64,000 nucleotides of DNA from Prorocentrum cordatum (GCA_963575745.1 CAUYUJ010015293.1:132501-196500); one strand, 5' to 3'; counted from the first letter of the stretch, positions 37,715-50,335 are shown. Numbers and translations: made by a program. Notes: generated from the sequence alone by a model not told the origin.

Positions 37715-38150
37715 TCGATCGGTCGAGGATCGGTCGAGGATCGAGGATCGGGGATTGGGGGCTCGAGGGATCGAGGGATCCGTCGAGGTTCGATCGAGGA
37801 TGGAGGATCGAGGGTCGGTTGGGGATCGAGGGTCGAGGACCGATCGAAGGGCCGAGGATAGAGAAGCGATCGAGGATCGACGATGCATCGATCGGACCAG
37901 GATCGGTCGAGGGTCGGTCGAGGATCGAGGATCGAGAATCGATCGAAGGGCCGAGGCTCGAGAATCGATCGATGATCGATGATGCATCGATTGGACCAGG
38001 ATAGGTCGAGGGTCGGTCGAGGATCGGGGATCGAGAATCGATCGAAGGGCCGAGGATCGATCAAAAATTCGCGGATCGAAAACCGATCGAGGGTCGAGCG
38101 AGGATCGAGTATCAGTGGAGAATCGATCTATGGTCTATCGGGGATCGGGC
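37715..38150. repeat. GATCGAGG minisatellite
   Basis: Octamer-based (GGTCGAGGATCGAGGATCG) array with a higher-order block containing GATCGATGATGCATCGAT (near 37872 and 37975). Confidence 0.9.
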
Positions 38151-38157
38151 GAGGGGC

Positions 38158-38275
38158 GTCTTTATCGTCGTCGTCGTGGTGGTAGTGGTGTCGTCGTCGC
38201 CTCGGTCGTCGTCGTTCTCGCCCCCGCCGCCGCCGCCGTCGCCGTCGTCGTCGTCGCCGTCGTCGTCGATCGGTC
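38158..38275. repeat. GTC microsatellite
   Basis: GTCGTCGTC and GCCGCCGCC units. Confidence 0.85.
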
Positions 38276-38579
38276 GAGGATCGACCGAACTTGTTCCACG
38301 ACTTCGGCACTCCTGGGGCAGTCATGTTCCGACCTCGTGCGGGCCATAAAGGACTTGAGTAGGGGATCGACTACATAATCGATTTACACAAACATTGTTT
38401 TCCCGTCGAATCTATGAAGCATGCCTACAATCCTCCGTGGATCTATTGACTCGTTTACGTATTTTTCTCATGGGTTCGACGAGCAAATGAATTTGGGAGT
38501 AAATCAATTCTTTAGTCGATGCCCTACTCGGAGAACGAGTTCGGAGCGAGAAACTGTCCCTCGGGCCATGGTTTGAGGA

Positions 38580-39000
38580 TCGGCTGCCGTCGTCGTCGTC
38601 GTCGTCGTCACCGCCGTCGCCGTGGTGGTGGTGGTGGTGGTGGTGGTGGTGGTGGTGGTCGTCTTCGTCGTCGTCGTCTTCGTCATCGTCGTCGTCGTCT
38701 GCGTCGTCGTCGGCGGCCCGTCTTCGTCGTCGTCGAGTTGGTCGTGGTCGACGTCGTCGTCGTTGTCCTTGACCTCCTTTCTACTTTTCCTCGTCCCCAT
38801 CCATCTCCGTCTCCTCCTCCTCCTCCTCCTCCTGCTCCTCCTGCTCCTCCTCCTCCTCCTCCTCCTCCTCTGCCTCCTCCTCTTCCTCCTCCTTCTCCTC
38901 CTCCTCCTCATCCCCCTTCCACTTCCTCCTCCATCTGCATCTCCTCTTCTTCCTCCTCCTCCCGTTCCTCCTCCTCCTCCTCCTCCTCCTCCTCGCACGG
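38580..39000. repeat. GTC/GTG then CTC microsatellite
   Basis: (GTC)n and (GTG)n at 38585-38765, then (CTC)n at 38810-38998. The open frames here are repeat artefacts. Confidence 0.93.
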
Positions 39001-40110
39001 CCGTCCTCCAGGCGGTCCACCCCGGCGGGGAACTTCTTCAGGAAGTGCTTCATCATCGTCAGCGACCTTGTTTGACCCCCTCGCGTCGCGACGCATCACG
39101 CTGGCACGTGCTGGCCGCTGTCGGCCTCCAGAGGCCCCTGCTGGGCCTCCGAGACCGGCATGAAGAGGCTCGGGGAAGAAACGCCTGTCCCGGCAGAAAG
39201 GGCCGAGGCCTCCCGGGGTCCACGGTGTGAAAACTCCACGGCGCAATGGGCCTGGGTCAGAGTGAAGCTGCCCCCTGCTCCCGCTCTCGACTGCACGCAG
39301 GAGTGACCCTGGACAAGAGTGACCCTTGGTGCGCGGATCTAGGGTAGGCCGAACCTGGGAGCGCAAGCCGCTGCTGCCGCTCCGCGTTCGGCGATCGGGC
39401 GACCCCATTGGGCCCGCACCAAAGGTCACTCCGGCGACAGGTCACTCTTACGTCTATCTGTCTACCACGGCATGTTCTCTGAATCAGTGACTGTTCTTTT
39501 CACGAAAGCAATGCTCGTAGAACTTGGAAACCATGTGTTATAACATTTCTTTCGGGGAGACGTAAGACCCGGTTACGGGGGACTCGGAAATCCCCGACGA
39601 GGTCGTCAAAAAAATGACGAGGCCGAGCCTGCATTTTGACGAGGCCTCCCGCTGCAGACATCCAACGAAACTCCTACTCGTCAAAATCCGAGTCGCGGCC
39701 GTCAAAAAACGATGGCGAACCCGAGTCCTGGCAAACCCGGGTCTTACGCTCCCCCGATTCTTGTTGTTGAAGAAAGAGTCTCATGATCATGCTGTACCAA
39801 CCACGAGAGGTTATTATAACGTATGTTGGTGGGCCTCTGGAAAGACCAGGACGCATCGTCACACCTGAAACGCGTCGGCACGATTCTGGGATGCAGGGCA
39901 CGTCCAGTCGGGCGGGAGCGGCGTCTCAACAAACGAAGCACGCACCTTCCGTCCTCCAGGAAATTGATATTGAACTGATCTCCAACGCGCAGCAAGGGCT
40001 CCATGGCCCGGTCCTTGGCGATGGTCAGCGATATGCCCAGAGGCGACTTCGAAGCTGCTGTCACCTGGAGGGGCCGCAAAATCCCGCGCTCCGATCTCGG
40101 AAGTTTATGT
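39001..40110. other. anonymous region; remnant of the GAGCAG element at 39463-39555
   Basis: 39463-39555 resembles the interior of the GAGCAG element (ATGTTCT..., GTGTTATAACAT). 39590-39760 contains GACGAGG..TCAAAAAAATGACGAGG and AACCCGGGTCTTACG words also echoed near 53180-53360. No gene seen. Confidence 0.4.
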
Positions 40111-40117
40111 TTCCGCC

Positions 40118-40293
40118 TGCTGCTCCTCCTCCTCCTGCTCCTCCTCCTCCTCTTCCACCTCATCCTCCTCCTCCTCCTCGTCCTCCTCCTCCTCCTCGTC
40201 CTCCCACTCTTGCCCCACACCTTTCAACTCCTCCTCCCACTCCTGCTCCCACTCATGCTCTGGCTCCTGATCTTCCTCCCCGTGCTCGCCACT

Positions 40294-40327
<34 letters not shown>

Positions 40328-40338
40328 TCGTCGTCGTC

Positions 40339-40371
<33 letters not shown>

Positions 40372-40445
40372 CTCCCCCATGATCCTCCTCCTCCTCCTCC
40401 TCCTTCTCCTCATCCTCCTCCCTCTCCTCCTCCTCCTCCCCCCCC
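40118..40445. repeat. CTC/GTC microsatellite
   Basis: (CTC)n with TTCCACCTCATC interruptions, then (GTC)n at 40300-40372, then (CTC)n. Confidence 0.93.
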
Positions 40446-40589
40446 GCCGCGGGGAGGAGGGGGGAAGCCTCCCCTGCCGCGCGCCAGGAGCACCACGCAG
40501 GAACAAGCTCCGGCGCACTCGAGCGCTGTGCCCCCCCTCTCTCTCAGGCTCCGCTCGCCCCTGGGCTCCTCCGGGCCCTGGCCCCGGCC

Positions 40590-40720
40590 ACAGCGTGCGC
40601 TCAGCAGCGCGCATTCGACCACAGCGTGCGCCCAGCAGCGTGCACTCACTCAGCAGCGCGCACTCAACCACAGCGCGCAACCGACAGCGTGCGCTCAATC
40701 ACTCACACCCGGGCGCAGAA
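40590..40720. repeat. CAGCGTGCGCTCA-type minisatellite
   Basis: Irregular units CAGCAGCGCGCACTC and ACCACAGCGTGCGC. Confidence 0.75.
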
Positions 40721-41615
40721 CCCCTCACGGTTGACTGCGCTTCACTCACGGCCTAGATCTCCCTCTGCCCACGTCAGGATCCGTCAGCACCGCCTCGGGG
40801 CACCGGCTCGGGTCGGGACGTGCGCCGCCCCTTGGATGCAGCACCGGCACTTATAGAGGCACGGAGACGAGCGGGAGCTGCTGCGCCAGCGCCCCGCGCA
40901 GGCATCGGGCCGCACCAGCTCGCCGGATCTCCCTTCAACAGCGCATGATTTTTGCGGCACGGGCCCGTTGAGATCTCGACCCCATCACCAGCGGCCCCTG
41001 AGATCCGACGTTGCAGCAACAAAAATTGCGATATCGCAAACAAAAGTCACGACCGGACCCCCCGACCCCATTTTTTCTGCGTCATTTTTTTGAAGCGGGA
41101 TCGATCTGTGTCCCGCGGCCCGAGATTGAGCGAAAGCGCCCGGCTCGAAAAAATTTAACAGCCAGGATCTCATGGGGCCTGCTTTTCATCTAGGGTCGTT
41201 CTTTGACGGTCCTGGGGCTGGGAAACAGCATCCGGAGGCCGAACCTTTGAAACAACAGCAGGCAACTGCCGTCGATTTGCTTCATGCGCCGCCGCCCAGA
41301 TAGGGTCAGTCTCCCGTTCGGGGACCCCCTCTGTCGCGCCGTGCTTGGAGCTTCCAGCGCGCATCCAGTGAATCCTTGCAGACCCTGGAAGTTTATGATC
41401 ATACAGAGGTTTCTTCTCAGAGTTCGGCCCGCCTCCCCCCTCGGCCACCAGGAACCTGAATCCAAGGCAGTTGCCCCTCCACCCCTCGAACGCGAGGAGG
41501 CCCTCCCTCCCTGCACGCCCTCGATCGGGTGTTGCACGAAGTGTCTCTGACCCAAGGTGTCTGCAGAATTCCCAGGGAGGCCCAGATGGCGCCGACTGGG
41601 GATCTTGAGGTTCCC
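40721..41615. other. anonymous spacer
   Basis: No gene or repeat family supported. A moderately AT-rich patch lies at 41000-41160. Confidence 0.35.
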
Positions 41616-41619
41616 GATT

Positions 41620-42275
41620 TGCTGGCGATGATGGTGATGGTTATGGTTATAGTGATGGTGGTGATGATGACGACGAGGATGCTGATGATGATGATGATGA
41701 TGATGATGATGTTGATGGTGATGATGTTGATTATTCTGATGATGGTAATGATGATAATGATGATTACCGCGATGAGGATGCTGATGATGATACTGATGAT
41801 GATGATGATGATGGTGATGATGATGGTGATGATGATGATGATGATGATGATGATCACAATGATGTTGGCGATAATGTCGATGATGACGCTGACGGCGGTA
41901 CTGATTGCGATATGTGACAAGTAGAAGTAGCGGTGGTAGTATTCGTAAGTGTAATTGCAGATGGAGTGGAGTAGTAGTGGTGGTGGTAGTACCAGGTGGT
42001 AGGAGTAGAGTCAAAAGCAGTCGTAGCACAGGGACGTTGAGAATCAGCAGGATGACGAGGAGGAAAGGATGGGGTAGTAGTGAAGGCGGTGGTGGAAGTG
42101 GTCGTAATGGAAGTTGTGGGTGCGTCAGCACTAATACTATAATACTATTACTAGAGCCACCACCTCCACCACCACAACCCCCACCACTCCCTGAGACAGG
42201 ATGGTGGTGGTGGTGGTGGAGTAGCAGTCGTGAGCGAGGTCGAGGGTGTTTTGATAGTCGCAGCAGCAACACTAA
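41620..42275. repeat. GAT then GTA/GTGG microsatellite
   Basis: (GAT)n at 41625-41895, then AGT/GTG-rich irregular repeats to 42275 with a CCACCACC patch at 42160-42190. Confidence 0.9.
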
Positions 42276-42409
42276 TAGTAATCCCACCAGCCCATTGGGG
42301 TAAGGTGGTCTAGCGAGTTGTTCCTCCCTCTTCCAAACACCTCTTCCCTTCGGGGAGGGGTACCCTCCCCCTCCCCTCCCTGAGGCATTTTGGTACGGGC
42401 CGCGGGGTG

Positions 42410-42985
42410 TCAGGGCGCCCAAGATGGCCCAAGATGGCTCCTAGAGGGCGTCTGATGCTCAAAGATGGCCTCCAAGATGGCCCAAGATAACCGACGATGA
42501 TCCAAAACAAATCTTCCGACATGCCTGCACGAAGCCGACGAGGGTCACAAGACGGTTCCAAGCGCTCTCGGGGCCCCCTCAGGACCCCCCCCCCCCCAGG
42601 AGGCCAAACCATTTCAAACACCTAAGCAAAACCACTGATGCTTGATTTCTCGCCTTTTCGCTTCTGATGCGCTTCTGATGCCTCAACATTGCCCCAGGAT
42701 GGCCCAACAGAGGCCCAAGATGCCCCCCGACGGCCCCAAGAGCGCCCAAGAGCGGCCCAAGAGCGCCCCAAAAGGGCCTCAAGAGCCGATGTTGATGGCC
42801 CCAGAAGTGGGGGGACGCAAATCTGTGACCCCATCCTTCCCTTTTGATCGATGGCCTCCAAGATGGTCTCAAGGCCCCAAGAGGGCCCCTAGAGGGCCCT
42901 AAGACCACCCGAACGAGCCCTAAGAGGACCCCCAAATCCACCAAATCAGTCCCAAGAGGGCTCCAAGAGGAGATCATGAGGGCTC
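42410..42985. repeat. degenerate CCAAGATGG/CCAAGAGC repeat
   Basis: Irregular units related to 20440-20985. A C run lies at 42588-42600. Confidence 0.75.
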
Positions 42986-43150
42986 TGTCCTCGTCCTCGT
43001 TGTCCGCCTCCTCGTCGTCCTCGTCCTCGTCCTTGCTCTCATCGTCTTCTTTTTTCTGTTCCTCCTCTCCTCGTCGTCGTGGACGTCGTGGTCGTCGTCG
43101 TCGTCTTATTCCTCCTCCTCCTCCTCCTCCTTCTCCTCCTCCTTCCCTCG
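42985..43150. repeat. CTCGTC microsatellite
   Basis: (CTCGTC)n, (GTC)n and (CTC)n runs. Confidence 0.85.
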
Positions 43151-43439
43151 CCCCCACGCGGGCCCCAGGGATGGCCCAAAGAGGCCCTTCAAGGCCACTC
43201 CCTTGCTCCCAGCAGTCTCTCTGTTCACCCTGGTTGCCCGCTTTAGTTCACTACATGTGCCCCTTCGTCCCTTTACCCGTCAACTCTCATAGTCAGGGTT
43301 TTTGAATGTGCTGGTGTGGATACGAAAAACGTGAAGAAAAGCAGTAGCGGGCCAGGGGGTGTATACGTCCCTTTCGATTTCCTCGTATTGCTTCTCTTTC
43401 TGTGATGCTTTCTCCTCTTCTTTCTCCCTCTTTCTCACA

Positions 43440-43580
43440 TTATGTAGGTATTCCCCCCCCCTCTCTCTCTCCCTCTCCCTATTACTTGCTTATATCTGGA
43501 TATATGTGTTCTTATTCTCTCTCTCTCTCTCGCTCTTTTCCTCTCTCTCTCTCTTATTCTCGCTCTTCTTTCCCGTCACA
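43440..43580. repeat. CT microsatellite with TATCTGGATATATG inside
   Basis: Another TA/CT pairing, less pure than the others. Confidence 0.8.
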
Positions 43581-43589
43581 CGGGAAAAA

Positions 43590-43860
43590 ACATGAAGCCA
43601 ACACACAAACAGTCGAATTGTAACTACTACAATCGAAATCAACATGTAAGTGGAATCTGGTTTGGAAAAAAACGAAGTACTTCCATGTGTGATCCACACA
43701 TGAACGCAATCTGTAAGTCAATCGCAAAACGAATCCCATTGTAAAGCCGCAGAAGAGAATTCGAACTTGCAGCTCACACGCCCAGAAGCAACGTGTAAGG
43801 CAACACGCACACATAATGCCCTGTGCAACCGTAATGCCGCACAAAAGGCTTTTCCCAAAC
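43590..43860. repeat. degenerate 25-28 bp repeat (GCAAAGCCGCACAANAGGA type)
   Basis: Loose units with AATCNNANTGTAA and AAGCCGCANAA words. The same family fills 48920-49300 in this orientation and 50030-50230 in the opposite one. Confidence 0.55.
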
Positions 43861-43875
43861 CGTGCGGCCCTAGTT

Positions 43876-44108
43876 GAGCAGGGACCGACCGTCCCGGCAT
43901 TTCTGTAGGCCTACCATGCCATGTTCTTAAGCCCAAGAAGTGCTCGAACAACAAATCAAGTAAATGTTCTTATAACATAAACCCAGTGTGTTAAAACAGG
44001 ACAGTCCCAGCTAGACACGCTCTAAGAACATCTCGTGCAGACCACGACAGGTTCCTAGAACATCTTCTGGTGGCCCTGTAGGCGAGCCAGAGCGTTCCGC
44101 CACTGCTC
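43876..44108. mobile_element. GAGCAG-family element, copy 2
   Basis: 233 bp, GAGCAGGGACCGACCGTCC to CCGCCACTGCTC: the copy with perfect outer hexamers. Read on the minus strand it would end CTGCTCAACTAG, an acceptor-like end. Confidence 0.8.
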
Positions 44109-44290
44109 GACCTCGCCGGGCTGTGGCCGCCCCGTCGCCGCCCCGTCGCCGCCCCGTCGCCGCCGCGCGTCCGGCCCTTGCGGCCGCCCGTCGCCGCCCG
44201 CCGCCGCCGCGCGTGCCAGCCCGGCCGGCCTGTGGCCACCCGCTGCCGCCGCCTCGTGGCTTCTCCTTTTCGCATATAATGTGTTAGAGT
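44109..44290. repeat. GCCGCCCCGTC repeat
   Basis: Tandem CGCCGCCCCGTCGC units at 44120-44260. Confidence 0.75.
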
Positions 44291-46019
44291 CGAAGCACTG
44301 CCATAAGGAACCCCAAATGAAGAACGAAACCTTTTTTCCATACGTTAATTCCCATCGAAGACCTGAAGGAAAACCTCAGACAAGCTGTAGAACGGTGAAG
44401 GAACACCGAGCCGTTCCCCAACGAAAATAGTTCCTTCTCCACGGGCCCGAGTGTAGGATCTACGCCCCCTGGAGTTAACCGTCCACCCAGGGGATGTGCT
44501 AATTACAAACGTTCCTGCCCACGATTCATTCGAAATGCGAGCTCATACCACCCCAGCCAAGCCTCTATCGACCCCTCGCTTCGTCCTGGTCAAATAATGC
44601 AAAACACGCGCACTCGCTCATCAACAATCATCCGTCTTGAAGAATCCCTTGCGAAAAACAGCGGACGACATGTGCACGCGCACGTTGTCGCGCGCATGCC
44701 TGAATCCTTCAGAAGCCGTGGGGTTCGTAGAGGTTTCAAAATCGAGTGTCCTGGTAACATGTAAAACTACACGGTTTAACAATACGACGACTCAAAACAA
44801 AAGTGTGCGCGCTCTTGGAAATTCAGCTGGGAACCGGCATGTTCATCAAATGCGACCACGCGGGCCATTTGCACGCGCATGTCACTCGAACGCCTTTGCG
44901 CGCGTGCTGGGCGGCGCGGGGCGATCCCTGTCACCACATACCATGCGGGCAACTCGCGCCCGTCGGCCGCGCTCGCATGCCGAACTCCTTCCAAAACCTT
45001 CATCACCGACACGTGGACACCATCATCGGCGTGATCAGCATCGGCGCCGTCATTGGTCATCACCGCGTCTGCATCGTCGACGTCGCCATGAAGTCGCGCC
45101 CGCCAGAACCACCCTTCGCACTGAAGTGCCCGCGCTTCAGCGCGGCCTGCGACACGTGCTGGGAAGTTCCTGGCGATCAGCGCTTCCGCGGCCGCGCGGG
45201 TCGCGCCAGACAAAATGGCCGACCTTCACGCGAGCGTGCGCGCTAACGCGGCCGCAACGATACGCCGGCCAGCGCCAAGCAGTCACCGCCATCGCCGCCG
45301 CATGGATTTTGGTAGGATCGTGCGGGAGATGTGGAGTTGACAACTTCAAATTCGGCAGGGTGAATTGCACCATATAAACTTCTATGCTTAAGGAATGCGG
45401 TGGGGGCATTGGGTAAGGAACCCGTAGACAAGGATTATCCAGGGTCTGGAAGCCAGTGGAACTCCAAACGAAGCATGACCATGCATATCACCGCCGCCCC
45501 ATCAGATAAGGAATCCCCCAGGGTCTGCAGCATCCTGGGCAATCCTTAACCCACGCCCCCACCGTAATAGGATCCCCCCCAGAATTAAACGGTCCCCTCC
45601 GCGTATTGCCATTTACATACGATATTGCCCCATCGTTCATCTGAAATATGAACTCGCACCATCCCAGGCAAGCCGACAATCTCCCCTCATCCTCTTCCCA
45701 AAAAAGCGACCCCAGTGTGACCCTACCTAGGAGTTGGAGCCCCTAAGAAAGCAGCATTAGTAGTAACGGTAAACGCCGTCCTCCTCCTTATCCTCATCGT
45801 CGTAGTTGCCTTTGCTTTTGCTTGTTTTTTCTTTTGCTTGGTCTTGTTTCTGCTTTGCCTTCGCACACACACGCATGTTTCTGCAATCGCTCACCGGGTG
45901 GGCTCTCTGATCGTACTGTTGCACATTGCTTTTGCTTTGCCATTCCTTTGCGTTGCTTTTGCTGTTGCTTTGCTTTGCGTTGCTAGTGCGTTGCTGTTGC
46001 TGTTGCTGCTTTGCCTTTG

Positions 46020-46430
46020 CTTTGCTGCTGTGTTACGCTATGCTGTGATATGCTGTGCTATGATATGCTGCACTATGCTGCACTATGCTATGTTCTGCTA
46101 TGATATGATATGCTATGCTGCGCTATGCAGCGCTATGCTATGCTACGCTAGGCTGCGCTATGTTATGCTAGGATATGGCATGCTATGATATGCTGCGCTA
46201 TGCTATGCTATGCTGTGATATGCTGCGCTATGCTATGCTATGATATGCTATGCTATGCTGTGATATGATATGCTATGCTATGCTATGCTATGCTATGCTG
46301 GGCGATGCTATGATACGCTAAGCTAAGCTGAGCTAAGCTAAGCTACAGCTAAGCGAAGCGAATATCAGTTACGCTAAGCTAAGCTAAGCTAAGATGAGAC
46401 ACGCAAAGCTAAGCTAAGGGGACGTAACTG
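46020..46430. repeat. pentanucleotide satellite (GCTAT then AAGCT)
   Basis: Units GCTAT and GATAT dominate 46030-46310; AAGCT units follow at 46315-46420. A TTGCTTTGC run precedes it. Confidence 0.95.
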
Positions 46431-47264
46431 GGGGAACCGCGGGGCGGATACTGGGGGAACCGCCCGGGGCGATTTCCACTGCCCGGCCCCTTTAAGAAAG
46501 AAAGTAATAACCCTCTAGGCAGAGCCTCGATAGGGAACTATGCGCGCACACTCGTTGATCAATCACCATCAGTTTTCAAAAAAACATTGCAACATGATCC
46601 GAACGAAGTGTACACGCGCGCGTCGTCGTGGGCGCATGCAAAAATCCTTCTAAGCTTTTCGGTTTCGTACGGGATCCAAAATCAATTGTCCCGAAAACAT
46701 ATAAACCACGTCATTCCGCAAACGGGTGTTTTCAACAAGCACGCGCTTCTGCATATTCTTAAGGAGCCATCGGTTTTTCAACATGCTCATCATATGCTAC
46801 AGAGCGTGACTCTCGCGCGCGCATGCCGGAATCGCTCGAACGCCCTTGCGCGCGTACTATCACAAGAACCCCTTACAAAAAATGAACGGTGTCAAACCCA
46901 GTCTTCGAAAGTGCCTGCGCTCGCGCCCCTGTGCACTTTCTGACAAAATTGCCAGCGGTTTTTCAACATGTTCATTAAATTCGCGCCACATGTAGGAATC
47001 ATTCGAACGCCTTTGCGTTCGTGCTTGGGGTTGGGGTTACGACGCGTGTCAAACAATACCATGCGGACCACTATCGCGCGTCGGCCGCGCGCGCCTGTCG
47101 AACTCTTTCCAAAACATCCATCGCTGACGCGAGGACGCCGTCATCGTCGTCGGTGTGATCAGCATGGGCGCCGTCACTGGCCGTGCCGTCGTCGCTGTAA
47201 GCATCGTCGCAAGCATCGCTACTATCATCATCGTGTCTACCGCTGTCGACGCTAACATTGCACC

Positions 47265-47425
47265 AGGAGGGTTGCACCACATAGACTGCTTCACATAACT
47301 CGCGCAGATGTTGCACCACGCGACTTGCACAACATACTTTGCACAACAACCATTTCACCGCACAGGTTGCCCCACAGAGCTTGCAACACAAGAATTGCGC
47401 CACATAGATTGTACCACAGAGCTTC
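47265..47425. repeat. TTGCACCACATAGA-type 15-18 bp repeat
   Basis: About eight diverged units; a second array of the same unit lies at 48720-48895. Confidence 0.8.
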
Positions 47426-48719
47426 TCCTTTTAAAGAAAGAATTCGAATCTCCCCCCCTCCCCCCCGGACTTAACGGCTCACCTTTCCTTGTGTCAACGT
47501 ACATACTGTTCGGCCCCATGGTCCATCCTAGAATTGATGTCGTACCATCCCAGCCCAACCGGTATCGACACCCCCGGCCATTCTCTGCAAGAAAAATCAT
47601 GGCCGCGCATACGTTTATCAATAACTACCAGTTTACAAAAATCCTTTGCAACAGACTTGTAACGAAGTGTCCACGCGCGCGTCGTCGCGCGCGCATGCAG
47701 AAGTCCCTCGACGGCCTTACGTTTCGTAGGGATTTGAAAACCGAGCGTCCCACAAGAAAGCACATGGTTTCGCAACGCGGCTGTTGCACAAAAACTTGCG
47801 CGCACTCATGCGAACTCGTGAGACAATCATATGTTGTTTCAACATGTTCAAAGCATGCTATCAAACTAGATTTTCGCGCGCGCATTGCGAACTCGTTCGA
47901 ACGCCCTTGCGCGCGCGCTGTCGCAAAAACCCCTTACAAAGGGACGAAGTGCACGCGCGCGCGCGTCGTCGCGCGCGCATGCCGAAATCCTTCGAAAGCA
48001 CTGGGTTTCGCAATGATTTCAAAACCGAGTATCCCGAAGCCAATTTTTCCAAAACAAAAAACATATGGTTTCACAACATCAGTTTTCAAAAGAAGTTCGC
48101 GCCTTCGCACTGGCGAATCCTTCAGAAGCCATTGGTTTTTGATCAGCATGTCCATGGATTTCTGCCAAATTGGCCTCTCGCGCCGCACGCCGGAATCAGT
48201 CGAAGGCCCCTGCGCGCGTGCTAGAGGGGCAAGGTCCGTGTCAAATAAAAAACATGCGGCTACTCTCGCGCGCTGGCCGCGCGCGCATGTCGAACCCTTT
48301 CCGAAACATCCATCGCCGACGCGAGGACGCCGTCTTCGTCGTCGGCGTGATCAGCATGGGCGCTGTCACTGGCCGTGCCGTCGTCGCTGTCAGCATCGTC
48401 GCCAACATCGCTACTATCATCATCGTGTCTACCGTCGTCGACGTTTCCATGATACCTCTCCCGCCCAAGTCGCCGACTCGGAGGTGCCCACTGGGAACTG
48501 CCCAGCGGTCGGCACCACCGCGGCCTCGTCCGTCGCGCCAAACTAGCTGGCCGATGCTCGCGCGCTCATGCGCGGGCTGGCGCGGCCGCAAAGATGCACT
48601 AGCCAACGCCGAACACTCATCGCAATCGCCGCCGCATGGGTTTCGCAAACCAAGTTGCAGGTGGGTGGGTTGGATGATTGCAACAGCATGGGATGCGTCA
48701 ACTCGTTTGCAAAAAGCCA

Positions 48720-48895
48720 TGTCGCCACATAGATTGCACCGCATGGGTAGCACCACATAGCGGGCACCACATGGATGCCACCACAATCATTGCACCACGT
48801 AGCTTGCACCACATAATTTGAACCATACAGATTGCACCACATGTATTGCACCACGTAGATTGCACCATACAGATTGCACCACCCAGTTTGCTAAA
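48720..48895. repeat. TTGCACCACATAGA-type repeat, second array
   Basis: About ten units with ATTGCACCAC(A/G)TAG core. Confidence 0.85.
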
Positions 48896-48899
48896 ACAC

Positions 48900-49320
48900 A
48901 CTGTTTGTGGCCCACGCTGGCTAATTAACATTGTAGTACGGACAATAGAAATCAACCCGTACATTCTCCACGTAAGAGGTCCAACTGCCAAGCCGCACAA
49001 GAGGACTCCTTTTGCAATCCGCGCAATGGGAATCATGTTCTGAATCCCCCACAACATAGAACACGATTGCAAAGCCCCACCAACATATTGTCTTGATATT
49101 CCGCACACCAAGACTCAATCTGTACACAGCAAGGATTTCTTGGGTCATTCGCGCAATAAGATCTCCTTTGTACACGCTCCAAGAAGAAATCCGAGTACAA
49201 AGCCGCACAACAGGACTCGACGTGTAACCGACACAATAGAAATCAGTTTGCGAAGTCCCACAACATCATGTCGCTTTGAATGGGGACCAGAAGTGCCCAC
49301 ACACACACCAAACGAGCAAA
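48900..49320. repeat. degenerate 25-28 bp repeat, second field
   Basis: Words such as AGCCGCACAA(G/C)AGGACTC and GACAATAGAAATCA recur loosely; related to 43590-43860. Confidence 0.5.
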
Positions 49321-49519
49321 CTGATAAAAATCTGATCACCCAGTGTTTTCAATTGTGTACCTTTTCCTCCCCTCCAAACTTTGTCCAGCCCCTTTCACAA
49401 AAACATACTTGCGTGAGGGGCTTGCATCTTGATTTCTATTGCGTAGATCAGAGTGAGGGGGCCGAACGGTCATTCACTGTCCCTGGGTGTGTGGCTGAAG
49501 CGGGATACCGCGATGCGGA

Positions 49520-49885
49520 TAACTGTTGTTGTTGTTGTGGTTGTTGTTGTTGTTGTTTCTGGTTTTCTTGGTTTTGCTGTCATTGTTGTTTGTTGTTTGT
49601 TGTTGTTGCTTGGCACCGTCCCCCCGCGACCCGGCCCGCGACCCGGCCCGCGACCCACCGGCAACCCACCGCGCGGCCCGCCCGCGACCCACCCGCGACC
49701 CACCCTGCGACCCACCCCGCGACCCACCCGCGACCCACCCGCGACCTAACCCGCGACCTAACCCGCGACTCGCCCGCGACCCACCCGCGACCCACCCGCG
49801 ACCCACTCGCGACCCATCCGCGACCCACCCACAACCAACCCACGACCCACCCGCGACCAACCTCGCGACCCACCCACATTGCTTT
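49520..49885. repeat. GTT microsatellite then CGCGACCCACC minisatellite
   Basis: (GTT)n at 49525-49610; 11-bp units CGCGACCCACC at 49625-49880. Confidence 0.93.
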
Positions 49886-50029
49886 AACGAAAAATCGGCG
49901 CCTGCGGCGGGCTCGCCGTGTAATTTGTTGTACAAATAGGTGCCTGCGGCGGGCTTCGTCAGAGCCTCGCAGACTGCAGAGGTCGCCCGCTGCCCCTCAC
50001 TCTTATCCGCAACTGAGATGTGCTACGTT

Positions 50030-50235
50030 ACAATTCAGATTCTTCCGTGTGGCTTTATAGTCGGATTCCTTTTGCGGAAGATGTACACTCGAATTCCTTC
50101 TTTGCGGCCGACATCGAGAATCCCTTTGTGCGCCTTTGCATTCGGATTCCTTTTCGAGGAGGATTTGCCTATTGATTTCTAGCGTCTGCTTTACAACAAG
50201 AGACCATATGTGAGGCTTTACAGTAGGAGGTCTTG
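50030..50235. repeat. degenerate 28-bp repeat, inverted orientation
   Basis: Units like GTGCGGCTTTATAGTCGGAT and TTCCTTTT, the complement of the 43.6 and 48.9 kb fields. Confidence 0.55.
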
Positions 50236-50335
50236 TATGCAAAAGCTACAGAGTGATTCCAATTGACGAAGTACAATGAGATTTCGGATGGTAGCTGTTA
50301 TGAAAAGCGATTGGCAGAACAAGAAGCCATGCAAC

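Larger units (their letters stand above)
44290..48600. repeat. composite repeat field: several diverged copies of a 0.8-1.2 kb unit
   Basis: Shared blocks recur in order. One is a GG(A/G)NTTAAC..CCCATCCCAGCC segment (44460-44590, 45570-45690, 47440-47590). Another is GAAGTG.ACGCGCGCG..CGCGCATGCCGAAATCCTTC (44660-44760, 46600-46690, 47650-47740, 47940-48030). A third is a CGAACTCTTTCCAAAACATC..GATCAGCATGGGCGCCGTCA block (44985-45090, 47095-47235, 48285-48455). An inverted relative lies at 55090-55290. No coding potential beyond composition-driven frames. Confidence 0.7.

Noticed and set aside
49474-49939. Arg/Pro/Asp or Gly/Val/Trp repeat proteins
   Set aside because: Translation of the 11-bp CGCGACCCACC minisatellite.
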